A stretch of DNA of 64,000 nt from Flavobacterium covae (GTDB taxonomy: Bacteria; Bacteroidota; Bacteroidia; Flavobacteriales; Flavobacteriaceae): positions 1,550,001-1,614,000 of the forward strand of contig CP067379.1 of NCBI GenBank assembly GCA_019565575.1, written 5' to 3'. How positions within the stretch are numbered: the stretch's first letter is position 1; every line of letters begins with the position of its first letter. Positions 56,239 through 64,000 of this stretch are shown one piece after another. The notes under the pieces were generated by a model, which was not told where the DNA came from, made no database searches, and saw only the letters and a program-made list of their open reading frames with translations. The translations under genes were made by a program, and so were the position numbers.

Positions 56239-57997
56239 CTAATAAAAAAACCGACAACTATTTTTAAATTGTCGGTTTTTTATTGTGATATCCAAATAAC
56301 AATTATTTGGCAATACTTTTTTAATATTTATAGCATCTGCATCTGCTGGATCTAATGCTAATGATTTGGCAATATATTCATTTGCTTTTACTTTATCTGT
56401 TTTTATATAAAAACGAGCTATTTCGTTGTAAGATTCAATTAATTTTGCCTTATTTTTTTCTATTAGATCTCCTCCTTTATTCAAAACTATTTTGGCAAAC
56501 TCATCATAGCTAGCGACCATTTGATTTTTAGCATTTGGATCTGTTAATAAAGCATTTACACGTGCTCTATATATATGTGCATCTTGTGTTGTTGGTGATT
56601 TTACTATTACTGCTGCAAATGCTTTATCTGCTTTTTGCAATTGCGTTGTATCATATCCTTTTACTCCTTCTGCCACATTATGAAAATATAATGAATATCC
56701 TAAGAAGAAATTATCATATAAATAATTTTTAGAGCTTGTATTATTAATTGCTACTTCGTACACTCCTGGAAGCATATTTATATAATTTTCTATCAAAATA
56801 GATTTTTCCTATCTCATTTAATCTTTCTGACATTGATTTATCAAGCTCGACTGCTTTATTTAAATTAAGTAATGCTTGTGTGTATAAAGCTTCATCAACA
56901 TTGGGTTTAACTCCATCAGCAACAACTGGTATTGCTTTTTTTAATTGAGCCATTCCTAGATATAGATAGTCAATAGCAATCAATCTACTAGATGGGTTTG
57001 TGGTAAATGTGGTCAAAGCGTCAACTGCTGAGTCTATATTTTCGTTTTCATAAGCTGAATAGCCTAAATAACGAAAAATTTTAGGATTAACTTTATCCAT
57101 TTTAGCCATTTCATTTGCTTCTTTTTCTAAAGCTTTATAATCTTTAGCTATTACAAGAAAATCTGCGTGACGCATACGAGAGGCTAATGAATAGTCTGTT
57201 AAGCTCATATATTTTTCATAATATTCTAAAGATTTATCTGTATATTCTTTAAATTTTGCTTTATCGTTTTGTTGTAGTGCCCATCCAAAATAGATTTCTG
57301 CTAGTTCTCTATAAGCTGGACCATACGATGTATTAATAGCTAATACTTCATCTATGGCTGCTTTTGCTTCATTAAATGCTTTAGCTCCTTTTAATAAAAC
57401 GCCCAATTGCATTTTAGCTCTCAACAAGCTATTATCTGCTTCATACGCTCCTCTATATGCTGCATATGCTTCATTTTGGCTTTTTAACCCATAATAGGCA
57501 TCACCTAGAGCTAATAAAGTTTGTGCGTCATTCATATTAATTGCCTTTGCCTTATTTAATACTTCAATAGCCTTAGTATAATTAGGGTTTATTGAATTAG
57601 TATAAGCTTTACCAATATGAACAAATTGCTCTAAATCTTTCTTTTTCATATTAGCTGTAGCTTGATCAAAATTAAATTGAGCTGCTTGGATATTAGTATT
57701 ATCTAGATCAATCTGACCTAAACCAATATAATTTAACATACCTCCTTCTTTTTTAGTCAAAGCCGATTGAAAAACAGCTTTTGCTGAGTCTTGATATGTT
57801 TGACGTAAATAAACATTTCCTAATAAAAAAGCTGCTTTACCATTTTCTGGATTTGATTTAACAACGGCTTTTAATATTGATTTTGCCTTTTCATATTGTT
57901 CTGCATCAATTGCCTTTTTAGCGCTTTCTATGTCTTGTGCAAAAACTCCTGTGCTTATTGCAAAAAAAGCCGTACTAAAAATTTTTATTTTATTCAT
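56239..57997 (-). CDS. Tetratricopeptide-repeat protein, frame broken once or twice
   Basis: A ~585-residue exported protein with signal KIKIFSTAFFAISTGVFAQ and a string of TPR helices (AKKAIDAEQYEKAKSILKAV, NPENGKAAFLLGNVYLRQTY, NPNYTKAIEVLNKAKAINMN, AYRGAYEADNSLLRAKMQLG). The frame is lost at 56766-56772 (CTGGAAG read on the plus strand); removing one base gives KYASGVYEVAINNTSSKNYL. A probable second slip near 56303 would end the protein at VLPK. It is the last gene of the ExbB-ExbD-ExbD-TonB-PstS cluster, where a TPR protein is a typical Bacteroidetes neighbour. Confidence 0.88.
56245..56280 (-). terminator. Terminator of the TPR/PstS/TonB/Exb operon
   Basis: AAAAAACCGACAA and TTGTCGGTTTTTT pair with a short loop. 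The literal reading frame of the TPR gene runs through it; a single missing A at about 56303 would instead place a stop (LPK then TAA) just before the hairpin, which is the expected arrangement. Confidence 0.8.
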
Positions 57998-58008
57998 TTC
58001 TTTCACAA

Positions 58009-58922
58009 TTAATTATTTTTTTCTTTTTCTTCTACTTCTTTTCGGATTATTATATTTCTACTAGGCATTCTAACGGGAACTAATCCTGATTTTAATACTA
58101 TTCGTTGTCCTAATTCTCCTGCTATAAATGAAGCAAATCCCATGCCTAAACCTGTGGTTCCTTGATAATTTAATATTTTTATTTTTCGACTATAAGGATA
58201 GTTACCAGAAGCTAATAAATCTTGGCTTGGGGTAACAAATGTACCATTCTTAGTTTTTAATTCCAAAACCTTAATATTTTCTACTGTTTTTTGAAAATCA
58301 GGCATTGGTTGTGTTATCCAGTTTATCCCAACAACTCCTATTGCATCTGGTGTTTTGGATATGAAAGTAATTACCTCATTATTTGTTGAAAGAGCGAAAA
58401 TATTATCCTTGGGTAGATTTTTTACTTTAGCAAATTCCATTAAATATCTAACTGTACTTGAATTAGCGTTATCAAAAATCAATTTTTTAATTTTTGATGG
58501 TTTCCCATTTAAAAAATTAACTAATTCTGTTTCTTCTATTTTGAAATTTGAATTAGAAGGATGTCCAATAAATGCTATACCGTCTATTGCAAAATCGGTT
58601 ATTTTTCCTTTAATATTATTTTTAGCAACTTTTTTTGTTTCACCTAGAGTTAATTCACGTGTTAAAATTGCTAAATTATTTTTGCCTTCTGATAAAAGTT
58701 TAATTATTTCTTTTTCTGGTTTTGGTATTAATTTAATTTTTGCTTGGTATTGATTTTCAAAAATCATCTGATGATCTTCTACTAATGGAAAAACGGTTTC
58801 ATCTACTAATATAGTGGCTGTACCTGTTAGTATGGTTTCTTTTTCATCTTTATTACCAAAGTAGCAACTAACAAAAAAACAGCAGTAAGTAATAAACCTA
58901 GAACTAAGTGTTTTAATTTCAT
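58009..58922 (-). CDS. PstS-like phosphate/substrate-binding lipoprotein, frame broken once
   Basis: Periplasmic-binding-protein fold (PstS_2 type): TGTATILVDETVFPLVEDHQ, YQAKIKLIPKPEKEIIKLLS, AIDGIAFIGHPSNSNFKI, KIKKLIFDNANSSTVRYLME, PDAIGVVGINWIT and GTTGLGMGFASFIAGELGQR. Repairing the T run near 58876-58882 (seven for eight) links an upstream lipoprotein signal, MKLKHLVLGLLLTAVFFVSC, to the mature domain. About 304 residues. In this cluster it probably binds a ligand in the periplasm for the TonB system and not for an ABC transporter; no pstC, pstA or pstB is present. Confidence 0.85.
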
Positions 58923-59143
58923 GTGTTTAAGTTTTATTTATTACAAATTACGAATGGCATATTTTTTTAATCATTTTGTATTTAATCAATACTCATATTT
59001 TTAGTTCTTTAAATTGCATATCCTTTCGTTTTTTTTGGGATTATGGTGATATGCTATTCTTTTTAACAGCTTTTTGTTATTCTGAAAAAGTATTCTTTTT
59101 TGAGATAATTTTAAGAGAATAAAAATTCAAATAAGATTATTTT

Positions 59144-59365
59144 CTAAAATAACGTATAAAACGAAAAAAAAGCATATATAATAATTGCTATTCCTAGAGT
59201 TATACGATAGCCTGTTGATAATGGGAGGCGATCTATTAAGTGATCCCAAAACAGTATCATTAACCCCATACATAAATAAATACAAAAAAAGAGGATACCT
59301 AAAACAAGAAGAAACCGCTCTTGGAGCGATTTCTTCTCTTGCTTATTGGAATATTTTATATTCAT
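59144..59365 (-). CDS. Small two-helix membrane protein
   Basis: A 73-residue protein with a charged N-terminus (MNIKYSNKQEKKSLQERF) and two TM helices (LLVLGILFFCIYLCMGLMILF and ITLGIAIIIYAFFSFYTLF). Its start codon lies immediately next to the tonB stop, so it belongs to the Exb/TonB operon. I do not recognise a named family, but the position between tonB and the binding protein is a conserved arrangement in Flavobacteria as far as I recall. Confidence 0.7.
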   Translation of the reverse strand: MNIKYSNKQEKKSLQERFLLVLGILFFCIYLCMGLMILFWDHLIDRLPLSTGYRITLGIAIIIYAFFSFYTLF

Positions 59366-60181
59366 CTATTCAGCTCTAATATCTAGTAAGATTGGCAAAC
59401 TATATCTTACACGGATTTTTTTACCGTTTTGCTCACCTGGTCTCCATTTAGGAGCACTCTTTAGCATACGAATAGCTTCCGCTCCCGTTCCATATCCTAA
59501 GTCTCTGACTACTTTAATATCTGTTAAGCTTCCATCTTTTTCTACTACGAATTCAACAAAAACTCTTCCTTTTAAATCAGTATCAACCTCTGGAGTACGG
59601 TAATTACGTTGTACGTATTTCATGAATCCTTCATTTCCTCCTGGAAATTCAGGTTGTGCTTCAATACCCGCAGCACTATAGACTTGGTTGTCTTCTTCTA
59701 CTACTTTTACAACTTCATCGTTATTACCTGTTGGAGCATCAATTTGAACTTGTGCATCTTTATCTCCTTTTTGGTCTTTTTCTGCAATGTTCTTATCTTT
59801 TAACTCTTCAATGGTTTTAATTTCTTCTGTTACCTTTTTAGCCTCCACGACTTTAGGTTCGACAAATTTTACTTCATCTACCTTAGGTTTTGGTGGTTCA
59901 GGTTTTTTTTCAGGTGGCGGCGGTGGTGGTGTATTTTCTTTTGGTTTAGTCATATCCACCAATACTACTTTTTCATCTAAAGTGGTATCATCCTCACCTT
60001 TTGGGATCATACTTATAAGCAAGGGAGATGCTACTGCTAACGCAAAGAAAGAACCTCCGATGATTAATGCTCTCAATGATGTTTTAGGATTTTCTTTACG
60101 TAACTCATAAGCACCATACTTCTTGTTACGCCCTTCAAAAACTAACTCTAACCATTGCGATTTATATAAATCTAATTTCAT
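59366..60181 (-). CDS. tonB: Energy transducer TonB
   Basis: Couples the proton-motive force harvested by ExbB-ExbD to outer-membrane TonB-dependent receptors. The 271-residue protein begins LDLYKSQWLELVFEGRNKKY, has one TM helix (ALIIGGSFFALAVASPLLIS), a Pro/Lys/Glu-rich spacer (KENTPPPPPPEKKPEPPKPK) and a C-terminal domain (EFPGGNEGFMKYVQRNYRTP, VVRDLGYGTGAEAIRMLKSA, PKWRPGEQNGKKIRVRYSLP). Intact frame. Confidence 0.93.
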   Translation of the reverse strand: MKLDLYKSQWLELVFEGRNKKYGAYELRKENPKTSLRALIIGGSFFALAVASPLLISMIPKGEDDTTLDEKVVLVDMTKPKENTPPPPPPEKKPEPPKPKVDEVKFVEPKVVEAKKVTEEIKTIEELKDKNIAEKDQKGDKDAQVQIDAPTGNNDEVVKVVEEDNQVYSAAGIEAQPEFPGGNEGFMKYVQRNYRTPEVDTDLKGRVFVEFVVEKDGSLTDIKVVRDLGYGTGAEAIRMLKSAPKWRPGEQNGKKIRVRYSLPILLDIRAE

Positions 60182-60206
60182 GCTTCAATTATTAGAATTT
60201 AGTTAA

Positions 60207-60755
60207 TTACTTTTTTAATATAGCCTTCTCTTGCGGGGTAATATCTACTACTGCATAAGTTGGCACTTTACATATTGCCATCTCATCTAGGATGTCTACC
60301 ATATTTCTATAGTTAGCTTTTTTATCCATTTTGATGATTACAATCAATCCTTTTGTCGGGTCATTGTATTTTGCTGGAACTGACTGTACTTTTTTAGCAA
60401 TTTCTTGACGAATACCTGCTTTTCCGTAAGTAGCTTCTTTAGGACCTTCAAAAGGTGCATCTATTCTACCGTAGTACCATTTAATTTTATTATTTTCACC
60501 TAATAAAACCGTCATTGTACGATCATCAGCTACTTCAATATTATCCTTTTTTTCTTCAGGCTTATCATTTTTATCCGGCATTCCTAAGTTCATAGACTGA
60601 GGTTTAGACAATGACGTAGTCAACATGAAGAAAGTAATTAATAAGAAAGCTAAGTCCACCATGGCTGTTAAATCTACTTTTGCATTAGATTTTTTACTTC
60701 TTACCTTACCACCTTCTTTTTTGCCACCTCCACCGGAGTCGTTTAATTCTGCCAT
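60207..60755 (-). CDS. exbD: ExbD biopolymer transport protein, second copy
   Basis: A 182-residue inner-membrane protein with one N-terminal TM helix carrying the proton-binding Asp (KVDLTAMVDLAFLLITFFML) and a periplasmic domain (IIKMDKKANYRNMVDILDEM, KVPTYAVVDITPQEKAILKK). Works with ExbB and TonB. It is downstream of the first exbD and upstream of tonB. Confidence 0.9.
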   Translation of the reverse strand: MAELNDSGGGGKKEGGKVRSKKSNAKVDLTAMVDLAFLLITFFMLTTSLSKPQSMNLGMPDKNDKPEEKKDNIEVADDRTMTVLLGENNKIKWYYGRIDAPFEGPKEATYGKAGIRQEIAKKVQSVPAKYNDPTKGLIVIIKMDKKANYRNMVDILDEMAICKVPTYAVVDITPQEKAILKK

Positions 60756-60774
60756 TTCTTTTTCTTATATTATA

Positions 60775-61398
60775 TTAGAAATCACTACTACGTAAACCAG
60801 TTACAAGATTAAAACTATTTACATCTTGTTTCTGTAATACATCCATTACTCTTTTGATAGCTGGGTACTCTAATTTAGCATCTCCTTTGATTGCAAATTT
60901 TAAGTCCTCGTTTCTCAACTCAGCACTAGCTGAACGAGCATTAAATATCCATCTAGCCAATTCATCTTTCTTTTCATCTATAGAATCCATTGGTACACCT
61001 GGTTGTAAACCTTCTTTGTTTCTGTCAGAACTTGACATAGCAATGATTTGTTTTAAATTCCCCATTGGCACTCCGAAACCATCAATTAAAGAAAAACGTT
61101 GTTTTTCTGCATCGGTAAAGTTTATTCCGTATTCTTGTCCCATTAATTCTAAGGATCTTAAACGGATTTCACGATCTTTCATACCTATGAACACTTTACC
61201 TTTACCTACTGTTAAGGTTACTAAACCAGTTTCAGGTAATTTAGTTTGCACCGTAGAGTTAGGTGTATCTACCTGTAAGGGTTCTGGTTGTTTAGCTGTA
61301 GCAGTAAGTATAAAGAACGTAAGCAATAGGAAGGCTACGTCACACATTGCTGTCATGTCGATTGCTCCTGCTGATTTACGTGATTTTCCTTTTGCCAT
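60775..61398 (-). CDS. exbD: ExbD biopolymer transport protein, first copy
   Basis: A 207-residue ExbD homolog: KSAGAIDMTAMCDVAFLLLT contains the TM helix with the conserved Asp, then a periplasmic domain ending AIKRVMDVLQKQDVNSFNLV. Two different ExbD copies in one operon is a Bacteroidetes trait; the second is shorter and diverged, suggesting a heteromeric complex. Intact frame. Confidence 0.9.
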   Translation of the reverse strand: MAKGKSRKSAGAIDMTAMCDVAFLLLTFFILTATAKQPEPLQVDTPNSTVQTKLPETGLVTLTVGKGKVFIGMKDREIRLRSLELMGQEYGINFTDAEKQRFSLIDGFGVPMGNLKQIIAMSSSDRNKEGLQPGVPMDSIDEKKDELARWIFNARSASAELRNEDLKFAIKGDAKLEYPAIKRVMDVLQKQDVNSFNLVTGLRSSDF

Positions 61399-61423
61399 AA
61401 TTATTTTTTATTATGTCTTTAAA

Positions 61424-62247
61424 TTATTTTAAAGAACCTTTAAATCTTCTGTAAGTATTAACGATAGTATTAGCTGCTTCATCAATTGAATATGTTAAAG
61501 TATCAATTTTAGAAGTAAAATAGTTATAAGTTACAATTGCTAAGGCAGAGGTAGAGATACCAGTTGCTGTATTGATAAGAGCCTCAGAGATACCTACTGC
61601 TAAAGCGGCTTGGTCAGGAGTACCAGAAGTAGCCAAAGCACTAAACGCTTTAATCATACCTGATACAGTACCTAATAATCCTCCTAGGGTACCTAAAGCA
61701 ACCATAGTAGAGATGATAGTCATGTTTTTTTCTAACATTGGCATTTCTAAAGCTGTAACTTCTTCAATTTCTTTATGAATTGTTTCAGTAGCTTCTTCAG
61801 AAGTAAATCCTTCTGCTTTTACTTGGTTATATTTTACTAAACCTGCTTTGATTGCATTAGCAACAGAACCTTGTTGTTTGTCACAAGCTTCAATAGCTCC
61901 GTTAATGTCACCTTGGTTAACACTAGCTTGTACATTTTTCATGAAAGCATCTAAATTTCCTTTACCTGCAGCTTTGGAAATAACCATTAAACGCTCGAAA
62001 GAGAAAACAACCACCATTAGTAACATTCCTAATAATACTGGTACGATGAAACCTCCTTTATAAACTGTTCCTAAAAAGTTATGAGGGTGACCTGTTTCTG
62101 AATTACCTCCTTCAAAGTTTCCAGAAGCTCCCATTATAAATTTCCACACAAAAACACCTACTGCAATACATGCAAGAATAATGATTCCTGAGAATGAAGC
62201 ACCACCTTTAGATTTCTCTTCTTTTTTACATTAACGTTGTTTGCCAT
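61424..62247 (-). CDS. exbB: MotA/TolQ/ExbB proton channel protein, frame broken once
   Basis: Inner-membrane proton-channel subunit. Start at ATG 62247 (MANNVNVKK), with one A missing from the A run near 62224-62229; repair gives NVKKEEKSKGGASFSGIIIL and the first TM helix. Further: VYKGGFIVPVLLGMLLMVVV (TM), the TolQ-like conserved GTLGGLLGTVSGMIKAFSAL and VGISEALINTATGISTSALA, followed by VTYNYF (third TM region). About 274 residues. First gene of the operon exbB-exbD-exbD-tonB. Confidence 0.92.
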
Positions 62248-62315
62248 TTTTTTAAAATTTAAATTTTTCTAATTGATTAATTAAATCTCGTATTATTTTT
62301 GAGTAATAATGGAGG

Positions 62316-62323
62316 CAAATTTA
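62316..62323 (-). promoter_or_regulatory. Candidate -7 box of the exbB operon
   Basis: Minus strand TAAATTTG, matching TAnnTTTG, 68 bases upstream of exbB. Confidence 0.45.
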
Positions 62324-62633
62324 ATTTTTTAGCTGATATAAAAAAACTTTTTTTACTTTTCTAAGTTCTCATCAACTTACATTTCATCAAATAAAAGAGC
62401 GAAATAATAACAATAATTCATCAAATAAGCACAAAAAAACCAGTTTTTAAATAATAATCAGTAATATTATCTATTTTTTAAATATTTTTCAAAAATTAAA
62501 CTTTATAATAAAAATTCAAAAAAAAACACTTATTTCTTAATAAATAGATATAAACAAAGAGTTTAAAAAAGTCTATCACATTGACTTTTGATGTAAAAAA
62601 AAGAATAACTTGCACTGTATTAATAGTTCAATT
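62324..62633. other. Divergent intergenic region
   Basis: No gene seen in about 310 very A/T-rich bases between exbB and the HerA-like ATPase. TAACTTGC near 62606 may be part of the promoter of the rightward gene. Confidence 0.55.
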
Positions 62634-64000
62634 ATGAGTGTTTTAGACAATTTCAAAGAAGATATTACAAATGGTTATCAGTGTAAAGGAGGATATATTA
62701 CTCTTGGAGGATCTATTTTAGACAAAGAATCTTATCCTATTCCGGTAAATATTCCTTTAAAAACTCTAAATAGACATGGTTTGATAGCGGGTGCAACAGG
62801 CACTGGAAAAACGAAAACCATACAGCTTTTATCTGAACAATTATCCCAAAATGGCATTCCTGTTTTAATGATGGACATAAAAGGGGATTTTTCTGGAATT
62901 GCAAAAAGGGGGAACTAAAAGATTTTATTAAGGAACGACATGATAAAATTAACATTCCTTTTGATCCAAAAGCATTTCCCGTAGAATTATTAACTCTTTC
63001 TACACAAGAAGGTGTTCGGCTACGAGCTACTGTTTCGGAATTTGGTCCTGTTTTATTTTCTAGAATTTTAGATTTAAATGAAACTCAAACAGGAGTTATA
63101 TCGGTCATCTTTAAATATTGTGATGATAAAAAAATGGCTTTATTAGATTTGAAAGATATAAAAAAGGTCATGAATTTTATTACGGAGGAAGGAAAAGAGG
63201 AAATAGCAAAAGAATATGGTAAAATATCTGCTGCAACTACAGGTACTATTCTTCGTAAAATTATAGAGTTAGAGCAGCAAGGAGCTGATATTTTCTTTGG
63301 TGAAAAATCTTTTGAAATTGATGATTTGATGCGTATCAACGAAGAAGGTTTAGGGTACATTAATATTGTTCGTTTGAATGATATTCAGGACAAGCCTAAA
63401 CTTTTCTCGACATTTATGATGAATCTTTTAGCTGAAATCTATAATAATATGCCCGAAAAAGGAGATATTGAACAACCTGAATTAGTGGTTTTTATAGACG
63501 AAGCGCATCTTTTATTTAATGAAGCGAGCAAAACTTTATTAGATCAGATAGAAACCATCATAAAATTAATTCGTTCAAAAGGTGTTGGGATTTATTTTAT
63601 TACGCAAAACCCTACTGATATTCCTAAAGGTGTTTTGGCTCAATTAGGATTAAAAATCCAACATGCACTAAGAGCTTTTACAGCTAATGATCGTCAAGCT
63701 ATTAAGCAAACATCTGAAAATTATCCAGAATCTAAATATTATCAAACAGATGAAGTGATTACTTCATTAGGAATAGGCGAAGCTCTTATAACCGCCTTAA
63801 ATGAAAAAGGTATCCCTACACCTTTAGTTGCCTGTATGTTGCGTGCTCCTGAAAGCCGAATGGATGTATTGAGTAACGAGGAAATTAAAGAAATTAATTC
63901 TAAATCAAAATTAGTTGAAAAGTATTCAGAGGAAATTGATCGGGAAAGTGCGTATGAAATTTTGACTCAAAAGTTAGAAACTATTACAGAGGAGGTCATT
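62634..64000 (+). CDS. HerA-like DUF853 ATPase, frame broken once, cut by the window end
   Basis: A helicase-HerA-like P-loop ATPase of the DUF853 type. [20 protein letters not shown], then [20 protein letters not shown] (Walker A), [75 protein letters not shown] (Walker B with DEAH), [20 protein letters not shown] and [20 protein letters not shown]. The frame breaks near 62905-62914 (one A short; repair gives [20 protein letters not shown]). It runs through position 64000 without a stop, so the C-terminus lies outside. The cellular role is unknown; related ATPases act in DNA processing. Confidence 0.9.

Noticed and set aside
58009..58922. A pst phosphate ABC transporter operon
   Set aside because: No pstA, pstB, pstC or phoU nearby; the context is the TonB/Exb operon.

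Overview
The window is AT-rich and reads as the chromosome of a member of the Flavobacteriaceae, most likely Flavobacterium or a close relative. The evidence is the gene content: the gliding-motility ABC ATPase GldA, C-terminal type IX secretion (T9SS) sorting domains, an S46 dipeptidyl peptidase, a DUF2723 membrane protein, a DUF6702 protein, and an ExbB-ExbD-ExbD-TonB-PstS-like-TPR cluster. Candidate promoters also fit the Bacteroidetes -7 box TAnnTTTG. I cannot name the species. There is no prophage, conjugative element or CRISPR array.

Layout. 0-3 kb: polA on the minus strand. 3-7.5 kb: a surface protein, a metallophosphoesterase, a cysteine-less thioredoxin-fold protein and a polysaccharide deacetylase. 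7.8-11 kb: the large DUF2723 membrane protein. 11.1-12.9 kb: two tRNA-Gln copies, a DUF1508 protein and a hidden Ala/Val/Asp-repeat lipoprotein. 13-15.2 kb: a DPP11-like peptidase. 15.8-17.7 kb: a LytS/LytTR two-component pair preceded by a 21-codon ORF. 17.7-23.3 kb: acetyltransferase, Kdo transferase, DegT aminotransferase, GalE and GpmI. 23.7-26.7 kb: a surface protein between two decayed genes (one with a T9SS domain, one RHS). 26.9-29.2 kb: two convergent L,D-transpeptidases. 29.8-38.7 kb: tRNA-Gly, PepE, an M1 metallopeptidase group, TatA, PAP2, O-methyltransferase, nitronate monooxygenase and RlmN. 38.8-45.4 kb: gldA and an aromatic amino acid operon (pheA, aroG/chorismate mutase, rsgA, dtd, mazG, aroA) behind what looks like a peptide-based transcription attenuator. 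45.4-49 kb: a second LytTR/sensor pair. 49.1-54.5 kb: an exported-protein gene split by an IS1182-type element, lipoproteins and a T9SS beta-helix protein. 54.8-64 kb: TonB, QueE, the TPR/PstS/TonB/ExbD/ExbD/ExbB operon and a HerA-like ATPase that runs off the right edge.

The sequence has an unusually high density of single-base frame breaks. More than twenty otherwise conserved genes are split. Most breaks lie in A/T homopolymers, but nine lie at one heptamer, CTGGAAG/CTTCCAG, where removing one base gives CTGAAG/CTTCAG and restores the protein. This pattern is best explained by systematic sequencing or consensus error, perhaps at a modified site, and not by gene decay. I therefore annotate these loci as single genes and state each break.

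The most interesting biological signals are the aromatic leader peptide with mutually exclusive terminator and antiterminator upstream of pheA, the hydrophobic micro-ORF fused head to tail with a LytS kinase, a family of intergenic hairpins resembling the ends of the resident IS, a roughly 165-bp dispersed repeat present in opposite orientations, and short repeats that appear to have been absorbed in frame into aroA and the deacetylase gene.
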